A DNA stretch of 64,000 nt from Photobacterium ganghwense. GTDB lineage: Bacteria > Pseudomonadota > Gammaproteobacteria > Enterobacterales > Vibrionaceae. The position numbers and the translations under genes are program-made. The notes below the pieces were generated by a model, which saw nothing but the letters and a program-made list of their open reading frames with translations, made no database searches and was not told the DNA's origin. This document shows positions 52,387 through 61,753 of the stretch, one piece after another (the first letter of the stretch is position 1; every line of letters starts with the position of its first letter). The stretch spans positions 434,001 to 498,000 of the forward strand of contig NZ_PYMI01000004.1 of assembly GCF_003025595.1 (NCBI RefSeq), in the 5' to 3' direction.

Positions 52387-53412
52387 ATGAAATTGACAGG
52401 CAAGTTTACTCACAACATGAAACTGAAGAAGACCGCCCAGGCTCTGCTGCTGGCTGCTGCTACGCTGAGCGTCCTACCGGCAACGGCTGCCACATTAAAA
52501 ATCAGCCATGTCCGTCCGCAAGGGACCGTCATCGATAACGACATCAAACGCATGGGCGAAGAAATTAACACCACCACTGACGGCGACGTGAAACTGCGCA
52601 TCTATGCGGCCAACGCGCTGGGTGATTACACCCTGGTGCAGGAGCGCATTTCGGTCGGGGCAATCGACATGGCTGTTCAACCGGCATCCACAGCAACAGA
52701 CCGTCGCATGCAGCTGGGTTTACTGCCATATCTGGCCACCAACTGGGAAGAAGCACAGAAAATTTATGGCAATGGTGCGCCGGTTCGTGAAGCGATGGAA
52801 GAGCTGTTTACCCATCAGGACATCACTCTGCTGGCTGCCTACCCGGTCTATTTTGGTGGTATCTCACTCAACCGTGATGCCGTCGAACCGGGCCAGCCGG
52901 ATGTCAGCAAAGGCATTAAACTACGCGTTCCGCCAATCAAGAGCTTTCAGCTGCTGGCTGACAATGTCGGCTACATCGGCTCGCCACTCCCCTTTTCGGA
53001 AGCCTTTACCGCGGTTCAGACCGGTGTAGTGGATGGCGTAATTGGCTCCGGTGCGGAAGGGTATTACGCATCATTCCGCGATGTCACGAAGACCTATATT
53101 CCGCTCAACACCCACTTTGAAATCTGGTATCTGATGATCAACAGCGAGCGATTCCATGATCTGTCTGACAAAGAGCAGGCGGCACTGAAAGCAGCCGCGG
53201 CCAATTTCGAGCAGCGTCGCTGGCAGCAGGCGGAGCAAGATCAAATCGCTAATGAGAAAAAACTGGCAGATAACGGCGCGCAAATCATTCAGGTGACACC
53301 ACAACAGCTTGCTCAGACGTCAGACAAAGTACGTCGTACCGTCTGGCCTGAGATCCTGAACGATATCGGTGCCGAGTGGAGTCAGGCCATCGTTGATAAA
53401 GCCCTGAACTAA
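52387..53412 (+). CDS. TRAP transporter solute-binding protein DctP
   Basis: A 341-residue periplasmic protein from ATG 52387 (site AATAAGGAAA), signal peptide ending LPATAA|TLK. DctP marks: LKISHVRPQGTVIDNDIKRMGEEI, LPYLATNWEEAQ and the ligand region VPPIKSFQLLADNVGYIGSP, then GVVDGVIGSGAEGYYASF. The ligand is not the usual C4 acid by necessity; with an amine-oxidase operon downstream an opine or amino acid derivative is more likely. Confidence 0.9.
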   Translation: MKLTGKFTHNMKLKKTAQALLLAAATLSVLPATAATLKISHVRPQGTVIDNDIKRMGEEINTTTDGDVKLRIYAANALGDYTLVQERISVGAIDMAVQPASTATDRRMQLGLLPYLATNWEEAQKIYGNGAPVREAMEELFTHQDITLLAAYPVYFGGISLNRDAVEPGQPDVSKGIKLRVPPIKSFQLLADNVGYIGSPLPFSEAFTAVQTGVVDGVIGSGAEGYYASFRDVTKTYIPLNTHFEIWYLMINSERFHDLSDKEQAALKAAAANFEQRRWQQAEQDQIANEKKLADNGAQIIQVTPQQLAQTSDKVRRTVWPEILNDIGAEWSQAIVDKALN

Positions 53413-53470
53413 TCCCTCCCTGGTTGCGGAGGGCCTCTCCTCCGCAACACTCAGACATAAGAGATATTTC

Positions 53471-54583
53471 ATGAAACCGGAATCTACCATTATCGGCGGC
53501 GGTATCGTGGGCTGTGCGGTGGCTTTTGGCTTGCTGAAAGCCGGTCATCAGGTCACCGTTCTGGACGGAGGCGACAGCGATCACCGGGCTTCCCGCGGCA
53601 ATTTTGGCCTGGTGTGGCTCTCCTGCAAAGGGCTGGATGCGCCACATTATGCCGCCTGGACCCGTCGCTCGGTCGGCATGTGGAAAAATCTGGCTGCCGA
53701 GCTGGCAGACATCAGCGGTATCGACGTCAAGCTGGTACAGAACGGCGGTTACGACTTCCACTTCAGTGAAGCTGAAATGCTGGCGCGCGCCGCCCAGTAC
53801 GAGAACATCCGCGCGGCCCTTGGGTCCGACCATCCTTACGAAGTGTGGGATCGTGGGCGGTTGATTCAAGAGGAGCCGGAAATCGGTCCAGACGTCATTG
53901 GTGCCATTTTTGGTGCAGAAGACGGCCACGTAAATCCGCTCAAACTCCTGCGTGCTTATACCCAGACGATCCTGACATTAGGCGGCAGGCTCATCACCAA
54001 GGTGCAGGTGGAGCACATCACACAGAATGCCGATGGCCGTTACGTGGCGCAGCTCACTGACGGTCGCGAATACCTGAGTGACAAACTGGTGCTCTGCGCA
54101 GGTTTAGGGGCAGCCACGCTTGGCCCGCAACTTGGCTTTCAGGCACCGGTTACCCCGCAAAAAGGCCAGGTTCTGATCACCGAAAAACTGCCGCCACGGC
54201 TCAAACGGGCGTCAGGACTGATCAGGCAGGTTGACGAAGGTGGGATTCAGATTGGGGACTCCAAAGAGAACGTCGGCTTCGACGAGGAAGACACTCTGGA
54301 TATCACGGCCGCCATCGCGGAGCGTGCGATCGCCATTTATCCGTTTCTGGCCCAAACCAAGCTGATCCGCAGCTGGGGGGCGTTAAGGATTATTTCTCCG
54401 GATGGGCTGCCGATTTATGAGCAGTCAACATCCCATCCCGGTGCTTACCTGGTGAGCTGCCACAGTGGCATTACCCTCGCCGCAGCCCACAGTTACCTCT
54501 TACCACAGTGGCTGGAAAATGAAGCCAGCCACCCTGACCTGGAGCTATTCAGTGAAAAACGATTCCAGCTTTGTGAGGCTTGA
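53471..54583 (+). CDS. FAD-dependent oxidoreductase subunit (DAO fold; HcnC/OoxB/LhpB-like beta subunit)
   Basis: A 370-residue cytoplasmic flavoprotein: dinucleotide loop STIIGGGIVGCAVAFGLL at 5-22, RGNFGLVWLSCKG and a C-terminal GYL-like SCHSGITLAAAHSYLLP. This is the amine-oxidising subunit of heterotrimeric amine dehydrogenases such as opine oxidases, HcnABC and D-hydroxyproline dehydrogenase. It oxidises a C-N bond to an imine, passing electrons via the [2Fe-2S] partner encoded next. The end overlaps the gamma gene start by 32 bases. Confidence 0.87.
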   Translation: MKPESTIIGGGIVGCAVAFGLLKAGHQVTVLDGGDSDHRASRGNFGLVWLSCKGLDAPHYAAWTRRSVGMWKNLAAELADISGIDVKLVQNGGYDFHFSEAEMLARAAQYENIRAALGSDHPYEVWDRGRLIQEEPEIGPDVIGAIFGAEDGHVNPLKLLRAYTQTILTLGGRLITKVQVEHITQNADGRYVAQLTDGREYLSDKLVLCAGLGAATLGPQLGFQAPVTPQKGQVLITEKLPPRLKRASGLIRQVDEGGIQIGDSKENVGFDEEDTLDITAAIAERAIAIYPFLAQTKLIRSWGALRIISPDGLPIYEQSTSHPGAYLVSCHSGITLAAAHSYLLPQWLENEASHPDLELFSEKRFQLCEA

Positions 54584-54851
54584 TGGTGCCTCCAACTCCT
54601 CTTCTAAGGTAGTTTTTTACTGGGAAGGCGAGGAAATTCGAGCGAACAAGGGCGATACCATTGCTGCGGCGTTGCTGGTCGCAGGGATACGCTCAACCCG
54701 CACCACACCGGCAACCCAGTCAGCCAGAGCCCCCTTCTGCATGATGGGGAGCTGCTTTGAATGCCGTGTTGAGGTGGATGGCGAGCAAAACGTTCAGGGA
54801 TGTATGCGTCTGGTTGAGCCCGGCATTCAGGTAAAACGCCAGCGGTACTAG
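54552..54851 (+). CDS. [2Fe-2S] small subunit (HcnA/gamma-like, GTG start)
   Basis: A 99-residue protein from GTG 54552, chosen since it overlaps the preceding gene and puts the domain at full length; GGAG lies seven bases upstream. It has a ferredoxin-type cluster site with Cys63, 68, 71 and 84 (FCMMGSCFECRVEVDG, then GCM). This is the plug-like electron carrier of the three-subunit amine dehydrogenases. It lies between the beta and alpha genes. Confidence 0.88.
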   Translation: MKNDSSFVRLDGASNSSSKVVFYWEGEEIRANKGDTIAAALLVAGIRSTRTTPATQSARAPFCMMGSCFECRVEVDGEQNVQGCMRLVEPGIQVKRQRY

Positions 54852-54868
54852 GCCAAAAGGGAAAAATT

Positions 54869-56332
54869 ATGCGTAATGTCGATGTTTGTATTATTGGCGC
54901 AGGCCCGGCCGGCATGGTCGCCGCAACGGAGTGCGCGAAAGCAGGTGCCAGCGTAGTGTTGCTGGATGAGCAGCCCCGTCCGGGCGGGCAGATTTACCGG
55001 GCGATTTCAACCCAAGGACACCCGATGGGAAATGTTCTGGGGCCGGACTATCTGCATGGCAGCACGCTGCTACAAGCATTCAGTGAAGTACAACTGGACT
55101 ACATCAATGAGGCGACTATCTGGCGCGTTGATCCGAACAGAACGGTGTACTGGAGCCGTCGGGGAAAAAGTGAAAAGCTCCACGCCAAGCGAATTATTAT
55201 CGCTACCGGGGCAATCGAACGCAGCTTTGCATTCCCCGGCTGGACACTACCCGGGGTGATGACAGCCGGAGCCAGCCAGATTCTGCTCAAAACGTCAGGA
55301 ATCGCCCCTAAAAATGCCGTATTGGTCGGTACCGGACCGTTGCTGTATTTGCTTGCAGGGCAGTTGATTAATGCCGGTGCCACCCCCGCGGCCATTGTCG
55401 ATACTCAATTGCCGACCAGCTATCTGAAGGCCAGCCGCTATCTGGCCAACGCGTTGTTTGGTCACCAGTATATCGTGAAAGGTCTTAAACTCCTTAAGCA
55501 GATCAAACAAGCCGAGATACCGCATTATACGCAAGCGACCGATATCCGGGCTGGCGGCGGTGAGCAGCTGGAACAACTGACATTTAACATCAAGGGCAAA
55601 GCACATACCCTAACGACATCAACAGTGCTGAGCCATATCGGCGTCATTCCGAATGTCCAACTGACCCGCTCTATGGGAATCGACCACGAGTGGGATTCTC
55701 AGCAACGCTGCTGGAAGCCGACTCTCGACGAAACCTTGAATACTTCCCTGGCGGGCATTGCCGTTGCGGGTGATGGCTGTGGGATAGGTGGGGCAAAAGT
55801 GGCTGAAAAACAAGGCCATTTGGTTGCAATCGACGCCTTGCATGCGCTAGGCTACCTCCCTTCTGAACGGTGGCAGCAAGAAACGCAGCGCCTTATTTTG
55901 GCAATTCGAAAAGAACTGGCCATTCGTCCTTTCCTGGATACGTTATATTCGCCTCCTCAACAGGCAATGACGCCAGAAGACAGCACAATTATCTGTCGGT
56001 GTGAGGAAGTGACAGCCGGGGACATTCGTAAGATGGCCAGAAATCACTGCAACGGCATCAATCAGGTCAAAGCCTTAACCCGCTGCGGAATGGGCCCCTG
56101 TCAGGGACGCTACTGTGGCTCAACAGTGGCGGAAATCATGGCGGCAGAAACCGGTAAAGAGCCTGCTCAGGTAGGATATTACCGGATTCGCCATCCGATA
56201 AAGCCCCTGAAACTTAGCGAATTAGCCAGTCTGGCACCATCAGAAAGATCTTATATTCAGCCCTACAGAAAAGTGAAGGAACAACATAATGACAATTATT
56301 CAACGAAAGCACACGAATCAGCGCATGAGTAA
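54869..56332 (+). CDS. FAD/NAD-fold alpha subunit with BFD [2Fe-2S] motif (HcnB/OoxA-like)
   Basis: A 487-residue protein: FAD loop VCIIGAGPAGMVAATECAKAG at the start, then an NAD-like loop AVLVGTGPLLYLLAGQLINAG around 150 and a C-terminal BFD-type iron-sulfur segment with Cys376, Cys378, Cys411 and Cys416 (IICRCEEVT...CGMGPCQGRYCG). It is the alpha partner of the oxidase and probably passes electrons on to the respiratory chain. The last 44 bases overlap the RidA gene. Confidence 0.9.
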   Translation: MRNVDVCIIGAGPAGMVAATECAKAGASVVLLDEQPRPGGQIYRAISTQGHPMGNVLGPDYLHGSTLLQAFSEVQLDYINEATIWRVDPNRTVYWSRRGKSEKLHAKRIIIATGAIERSFAFPGWTLPGVMTAGASQILLKTSGIAPKNAVLVGTGPLLYLLAGQLINAGATPAAIVDTQLPTSYLKASRYLANALFGHQYIVKGLKLLKQIKQAEIPHYTQATDIRAGGGEQLEQLTFNIKGKAHTLTTSTVLSHIGVIPNVQLTRSMGIDHEWDSQQRCWKPTLDETLNTSLAGIAVAGDGCGIGGAKVAEKQGHLVAIDALHALGYLPSERWQQETQRLILAIRKELAIRPFLDTLYSPPQQAMTPEDSTIICRCEEVTAGDIRKMARNHCNGINQVKALTRCGMGPCQGRYCGSTVAEIMAAETGKEPAQVGYYRIRHPIKPLKLSELASLAPSERSYIQPYRKVKEQHNDNYSTKAHESAHE

Positions 56333-56642
56333 GATCGTGATCCACAATGACACTGTCTACTTGTGTGGCCAGGTAGGTGTTGCGGGTACCAGTGTTGCCG
56401 AGCAAACTGCAGAAGCACTACGCCGGGTTGAAGCGCTGCTGATTGAAGCCGGCTCTGACCGCAAACATGTGCTGCAAACAACCGTATGGCTGGCCGATAT
56501 GAATGACTTCGCCGAAATGAATGCAGTGTGGGATGAGTGGTTCGAAGAAGGCTACCAGCCGGCTAGAGCTTGTGGCGAAGCCAAACTGGCACGCCCTGAG
56601 CTGAAAGTTGAACTGCTGGTTACAGCCGCCGTCATCAAATAA
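56289..56642 (+). CDS. RidA family imine deaminase in the oxidase operon
   Basis: A 117-residue RidA/YjgF protein: ATG 56289 (site GAAGGAAC) inside the end of the alpha gene, LCGQVG, AEALRRVEALLIEAGSDRKHV, TTVWLADMNDFAEMNAVWDEWF (in parts) and the substrate arginine in PARACGEAKLA. RidA hydrolyses reactive imines; here it would deal with the imine released by the flavin dehydrogenase. Its overlap with the alpha gene shows that it is part of the same pathway. The operon ends at the terminator after it. Confidence 0.88.
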   Translation: MTIIQRKHTNQRMSKIVIHNDTVYLCGQVGVAGTSVAEQTAEALRRVEALLIEAGSDRKHVLQTTVWLADMNDFAEMNAVWDEWFEEGYQPARACGEAKLARPELKVELLVTAAVIK

Positions 56643-56703
56643 GACCGCCTTTTGCGTTCAGAATCGCAGGGTTAAACGCCAAGGCGTTTTCTTACAGCAC
56701 CCA

Positions 56704-56728
56704 AATAGGGCCAGATGGCCCTATTTTC
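56704..56728 (+). terminator. Terminator of the TRAP-oxidase-RidA operon
   Basis: AATAGGGCCA, loop GA, TGGCCCTATT then TTCTT. It lies 61 bases after the RidA stop and probably also ends the converging GNAT gene. Confidence 0.75.
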
Positions 56729-56745
56729 TTACTTTTCCTACCACT

Positions 56746-57648
56746 TTAAGAACGGGCCCATACGATACGGATCGTCTTAGTCGTGAATCCGGCAGCCTTA
56801 CAATTTCGACTACTAATGGTGTCCGGCATAACATCGGTGAGTAAATGCGTGATTTTAGCCGCTTTGGCATCCTGAATGCGAGCATGCAGTAATGCGGTTT
56901 GACATCCCTTGCCCCGATAAGCTTCCTGCGTATACGCATTCGCGAAAATCGCGACACGGCGATCACTCCCCTTCCGAGTGTTCGGAGCCATATCTGATGC
57001 AGCCTCAGCACCTGTCTCTCGCGCAATAATGACAGTATCATCCACTTTATCACTGACTAGAGAACAACGACTCATGCCATTATCGACCAGGTATGACGTT
57101 GCCCAGGCACAGGGCTGGTCATCATAAAAGGCGACAAAGCAACGAAATTGCTCAGTACAGTAGTACCGCCGTTTTTCTTCCCAGACAGTCTCGCTGCATT
57201 CCACACCGGCTGTTTGCAATAAAGCCAGAAAATCATCCACTTTTTCACACTCCCACCGCTCAACTCTGATTTCCTGTTTTATTGGCGAAGCCTGGTAACT
57301 CTCTGCCCTCATTGCGAGAAACTCATGCGAGTAGGCTGGCACAAAATGGTGTTTCATGAGGCATTGAGAAAGAGAAAAATCCGTTGCCGCGGGTTCAATA
57401 CTGATTTCAGGCGAAAGATGGTCAGGATACAACCCAAGCACCTCTTCAATATCTGATTCAGCGCATTTCTGATGAATAACCACGTGATTATCGTAGCGGC
57501 GGGTCGAATCAATATAAGCCGTCATTCCCGGTTTTCGTACCAGTGTCAACTGGCTGGGCCGGCTCGTAGATAAGGTGCGTGTATTGTTGAAACAAAAATA
57601 TGAGGTCAATGCGTGATTAAACCATCCATGGGTATCTGTAGCCGTCAT
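56746..57648 (-). CDS. GNAT family acetyltransferase with long N-terminal domain
   Basis: A 300-residue protein. The C-terminal half is a GNAT fold: AIFANAYTQEAYRGKGCQTALL (motif A, YRGKGCQT) and DVMPDTISSRNCKAAGF (motif B). The N-terminal 150 residues (Thr/Ser-rich start, then DNHVVIHQKCAESDIEEVLGLY) are like a second degraded GNAT unit. Substrate unknown. It converges with the oxidase operon. Confidence 0.75.
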   Translation of the reverse strand: MTATDTHGWFNHALTSYFCFNNTRTLSTSRPSQLTLVRKPGMTAYIDSTRRYDNHVVIHQKCAESDIEEVLGLYPDHLSPEISIEPAATDFSLSQCLMKHHFVPAYSHEFLAMRAESYQASPIKQEIRVERWECEKVDDFLALLQTAGVECSETVWEEKRRYYCTEQFRCFVAFYDDQPCAWATSYLVDNGMSRCSLVSDKVDDTVIIARETGAEAASDMAPNTRKGSDRRVAIFANAYTQEAYRGKGCQTALLHARIQDAKAAKITHLLTDVMPDTISSRNCKAAGFTTKTIRIVWARS

Positions 57649-58121
57649 TCCTTCTCCAATAGAATCTTCACATACTATTTATACCTTTCAGCGAACCGCA
57701 TGATGGCACAATAAGCAACTTAATGGGTATGGTTTTTGTTCCAAGGCAGCCAACATTGATTCAGTGACAGGCATTATTCCGCCACTTAACGACTGCTCAA
57801 AGCTCAAATTTCAAGTTGGTATAAAGATCACACTGAAGAGTCAATAATCGTGCCTAAAACGCATACTATTGAGCAACAATGTAATCCTTTGCATTTCAAA
57901 TCAAACATTAAGCACAAATTATTGATAGATCACATCAATAACAGAGAGTTATGACCGACATATATCACAATAAAAAGAGAAACGATGTAACAAATGCGCG
58001 TTTTTTTACTTGCTCGCCTGTTGATTGCAATTTTTCGCAAATATGCAGTTAACTGCTTATAAAAAGATACCTATATTTCCTCTCTGATTTTTCAGTCATA
58101 CCTATATCAGAGGAAGATAAC
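57649..58121. promoter_or_regulatory. Long AT-rich upstream region of the VWA gene
   Basis: About 470 AT-rich bases with no gene. The last 100 bases should hold the promoter and untranslated leader of the VWA gene at 58122, which has a strong AGAGGAAG site before its GTG. The size suggests regulated expression. No clear operator dyad is seen. Confidence 0.4.
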
Positions 58122-61100
58122 GTGAAGCACCCCTACCTGTTACCCTTGAGCTTGTTCATTGCTCCGGCAACGATGGCTCAGGTTGAATACTTATCGCCAA
58201 CTTACCTTGAAGCTGTATCCAAAGATCTGGCAGCTATGAATCAGACCCCCATAGCGAAAAGTATCGCTGTCAGCCGCAGTGCAGGCATCGCTACACCAAG
58301 TCAGGTAACGATCACCGAGATCAATGCTCACTCTTTCCCAACAGTAAGCGGCTTCTTCAGTGTACGAGACAGTGAGGGTGAACATGTATCAGGCCTAACT
58401 TCCTCTGACTTAGCATTGGCAATTACTCACCCAGCACTGACAGAGCGGCAGACTCCTTTAGACATTTTTGTCAGCGAAATCGGTTCCACCTCGACGAAAG
58501 CTGACATTGCTTTTGTCATCGATTCGACGGGTTCCATGAGTGGTGAAATTAATACAGTAATTGCCAATATCCGTGAATTTGTGGATGCACTGGCCGCTGC
58601 CGATATTGATTACCGACTGGCCGGGTTCTCGTTTGGTGATGAAGTTCCTTACCGCAAGAAAATCAGCTTTACCAACAATGCCGATGCATTTAAAAACTGG
58701 GTATCGTCCCTTGTCGCTCATGGTGGTTCAGACTGGCCGGAAAACCCGCTGGACTCGATTATCTCAGCCGGTTCAGAGTTAAGCTGGCGGGCTGATGCGC
58801 AGCAAATAATCATGCTCATAACCGATGCCCCGGCTCATGTGGCGGGTGACGGCGGCGACAGTGATACAACGGCAACATTTTCACTGGCGGCCCTCTCAAC
58901 CCAGCAACAAGCCGTTTACTACTCATCCCCTGAGTCACAATATCTCTCTCTTGGCACCAGTCTGAACTGGCCTTTCAATGGCGATGTTCTGCTGTCACAA
59001 CTCGGTGATGCCGTTCGCAGCAGCTATCAATTCAGCTTTACCGATCCTGTTGGTCTGCACGATGGACTGACCCGCCAAATGATTGTTCATCCTAATGGTC
59101 AACCTCTGATCCGCGATCAGGCTCCTTATACCCCGGATCTGAAAACAGGGCGATTTTCGTTAGTTGTGATGAATAATGATCCGGAACCTCGGGCAATTGC
59201 ATCGGCTCAAGTCACCGTGACGGACAAAGATGGTAACAGCACCACTTACATCAGCGATGGTACCGGAACTGTGGATATTGAATTGACCGGGGATCAGACC
59301 TATCAAATCACCGCTGGATTGACCGGTTTTTACGCACCGCAGGAAATGACCGTCACAACCACAGTCAACGACAGTGGTGACATTGATATCAGCGTTGAGG
59401 AACTCTCATTCAACCTGGCTCTGTTAACTGTGGCTGAAATCAAAGCCAGCGTGAGTAAACGACTCAATCAAATAAAAGCTTTTGGACCCACGCTTATCAG
59501 CAATGCGCCATTTGAGGCTGAAGCCAATACGGCTTTAAACTGGATTTCAACCATTCCGGATTCCTCCGACGAGCTTGGTGATGGCCCTTCCGATGCCCAG
59601 CAAGAAGGGTTAAAACGCATGGATATTGCAACCCAAGCCGTTCATAAATCGAACCAGTACATTGAAAATGATGTCAAGATTATCGGTGGCAGCCTGGCGA
59701 AAATCGTCATGACCTTCCTTGACCTCAACTCTACTTTCACAAAAATTGAAGAGCAGCTCAGAACTGTGGCCGGCAAGCTGGATCCTGCCGCAGCAGACTG
59801 GGCTATCATTCGCTGGACTTATAGCCAGGTCAAAGAGTTACTCGAGATTACAGCATCCAGTCTGGGACAACTCACGAAAAATCTCAGTAACTTACTACTT
59901 GATGTTGTGAAAATGAACCTTGAAGAACAACATCATGGCCTGGTGACGGAGCTGAAAACCTTACTGGCTGTCGCAACCACCAATCCTAATTTACCTCTGA
60001 TTGAAAACATGGCACAGCAAGCCGCACTCGACTTACTGATTCCTATCTACGCCAATGGTGCAGACACGAAGTTTGAGAAATCAATCGGGGTTCACTCGAA
60101 CATCACGACATCCCTGACGGCAGACGCACTGGCTTACCGACTCAATCAGGCTAACCAGTCGCTGAATCAGATGCTTAAGCAAGCGGAAGCCGTCAAATCC
60201 ACCTTAGCGAATACCAGTAAACTCAGTGATATTATTGGCGTTATTGGTGGAGCTGTCAGTTCCATCGACAGCACGCTGGATATCCTGCCAGCCAGCATCG
60301 CAAATACCATTCCTGCTTTGGCTACCGTGAAAACAGCCCTCAGCGCCTTGGATAAAGGTTTGAAGGTGGGTGATATCACGGTTTCCGCGACTAACTCTGC
60401 TGTCGCGTCTTCACATTTCCTTGTGCTGGATTCACAGATTGAGAATGTCATTGAGCGAACTTCCGACGGCGCAGACTCTTCGATCAGCCCTTACCGTGCG
60501 ATGAGCCGCACATCGTTCGCTTTTGCTGACAAAAAACTTGAGCAGTTAAACACTCAGCTCACAACGAAATCGATCCCGGTAACCAGTGCCACACTCGATG
60601 AACACTTCATTCAGGCTAATCAGTTGCTGAGCGATGGCAAGCTAGACGCATTCTTTGATTACTACATCAATAGCCTCACGCCGGCGGTCGACAATGACCA
60701 ACAAAATATTTCTGCCATGATGGCATACATCATCAGTGCCGATCAGCTGGAAAGGCAGTATGGCAGACCGGGTAACTGGGATGCACTACGCACGGATGCA
60801 CTCACTGCTGCCATTAATCTGAAAATACAAGCGATCAGTAATAAACTGGCTATCGCTGCCACCTTGCTGGAGTTAGGTACCTCTGATTCGGCTCAGGAAA
60901 AAGCACTGACCGCTCAACTGTCAGAAGCACTGACTCACTGGCAAACAGAGAGCACCATTTTGACCGCTAAAGTGGCAGAAGCTCGTTTAAGAGCCGATGG
61001 CTTTACCTCTAATGAAGGGCTGTTCACCATTGATAAAGTCAACGTCAGTAGCCAGCCTGAAAATGGGCATACCCTGTTTACTGTTACTGTCTCCTTGGAA

Positions 61101-61736
61101 AACATCGGGGACACTAATGCCAACGCGGTAACCCCAAGCATTGTGGCGAATACACTGACTTTCATCAGCCATTCAGCCCAAGACAGCAGTACTGACTACG
61201 CAAACGGTGAGAGCTATCAACACACCTTCGTTTATTCGAATGAGAACAATCCGGAGCTGGATAAACACAGCCTGGATATCACACTCACGCAAAACTTTAC
61301 CAACGAAGTGGTCACCGACAACAAAGTGGTATTTGCCTATTTGCCGACGATCGACAGTGACAAAGATGGGATCCCTGATCATATCGAAAATCAGTACGGC
61401 TTCGATCCTCAAGACGCGACCGATGGTTACAAAGATCATGACAATGACGGTGTGAACAGCTCTACAGAATACCAGCTAGGTCTGGACCCTCTAAAAGACT
61501 TCTCAACCGGCTCAGACAAAGCGGATTTTGACGTTTATCTATCGATGCTTATTCCTGGAAATGGCCTGGCCGGGGATGTTAACCAGGACGCTACAGTCGA
61601 CACCCTAGACTATGACCATTTAATTGAGATGTATGGTCAGAGTACTCAGGCAAATCCGAAGCTGATTCTTGGTGACTTTAACCGGAATGGAAAAATTGAT
61701 CTGTTCGATCTGACTATTGTTAAAAAATCGATGTAA
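58122..61736 (+). CDS. Giant secreted von Willebrand A protein with TSP3-like and dockerin-like C-terminus
   Basis: A 1204-residue protein (GTG start after AGAGGAAG). Signal peptide MKHPYLLPLSLFIAPATMA|Q. A VWA domain starts at about 128 (ADIAFVIDSTGSMSGEINTV) with a MIDAS D134-x-T136-x-S138. A carboxypeptidase-like repeat follows at about 350-430, then about 500 residues of helical region (coiled-coil-like, 440-960), a CARDB-like beta domain at about 970-1070, two TSP3-type calcium segments (DSDKDGIPD and DHDNDGVN) and a duplicated dockerin-like calcium pair (GDVNQDATVDTLDYD and GDFNRNGKIDLFDL). No LPxTG or C-terminal sorting tag. It probably binds surfaces or other proteins outside the cell, in a calcium-dependent way. 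The 61754 lipoprotein gene follows 17 bases later. Confidence 0.82.
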   Translation: MKHPYLLPLSLFIAPATMAQVEYLSPTYLEAVSKDLAAMNQTPIAKSIAVSRSAGIATPSQVTITEINAHSFPTVSGFFSVRDSEGEHVSGLTSSDLALAITHPALTERQTPLDIFVSEIGSTSTKADIAFVIDSTGSMSGEINTVIANIREFVDALAAADIDYRLAGFSFGDEVPYRKKISFTNNADAFKNWVSSLVAHGGSDWPENPLDSIISAGSELSWRADAQQIIMLITDAPAHVAGDGGDSDTTATFSLAALSTQQQAVYYSSPESQYLSLGTSLNWPFNGDVLLSQLGDAVRSSYQFSFTDPVGLHDGLTRQMIVHPNGQPLIRDQAPYTPDLKTGRFSLVVMNNDPEPRAIASAQVTVTDKDGNSTTYISDGTGTVDIELTGDQTYQITAGLTGFYAPQEMTVTTTVNDSGDIDISVEELSFNLALLTVAEIKASVSKRLNQIKAFGPTLISNAPFEAEANTALNWISTIPDSSDELGDGPSDAQQEGLKRMDIATQAVHKSNQYIENDVKIIGGSLAKIVMTFLDLNSTFTKIEEQLRTVAGKLDPAAADWAIIRWTYSQVKELLEITASSLGQLTKNLSNLLLDVVKMNLEEQHHGLVTELKTLLAVATTNPNLPLIENMAQQAALDLLIPIYANGADTKFEKSIGVHSNITTSLTADALAYRLNQANQSLNQMLKQAEAVKSTLANTSKLSDIIGVIGGAVSSIDSTLDILPASIANTIPALATVKTALSALDKGLKVGDITVSATNSAVASSHFLVLDSQIENVIERTSDGADSSISPYRAMSRTSFAFADKKLEQLNTQLTTKSIPVTSATLDEHFIQANQLLSDGKLDAFFDYYINSLTPAVDNDQQNISAMMAYIISADQLERQYGRPGNWDALRTDALTAAINLKIQAISNKLAIAATLLELGTSDSAQEKALTAQLSEALTHWQTESTILTAKVAEARLRADGFTSNEGLFTIDKVNVSSQPENGHTLFTVTVSLENIGDTNANAVTPSIVANTLTFISHSAQDSSTDYANGESYQHTFVYSNENNPELDKHSLDITLTQNFTNEVVTDNKVVFAYLPTIDSDKDGIPDHIENQYGFDPQDATDGYKDHDNDGVNSSTEYQLGLDPLKDFSTGSDKADFDVYLSMLIPGNGLAGDVNQDATVDTLDYDHLIEMYGQSTQANPKLILGDFNRNGKIDLFDLTIVKKSM

Positions 61737-61753
61737 TTTAAGGGGATACTACA

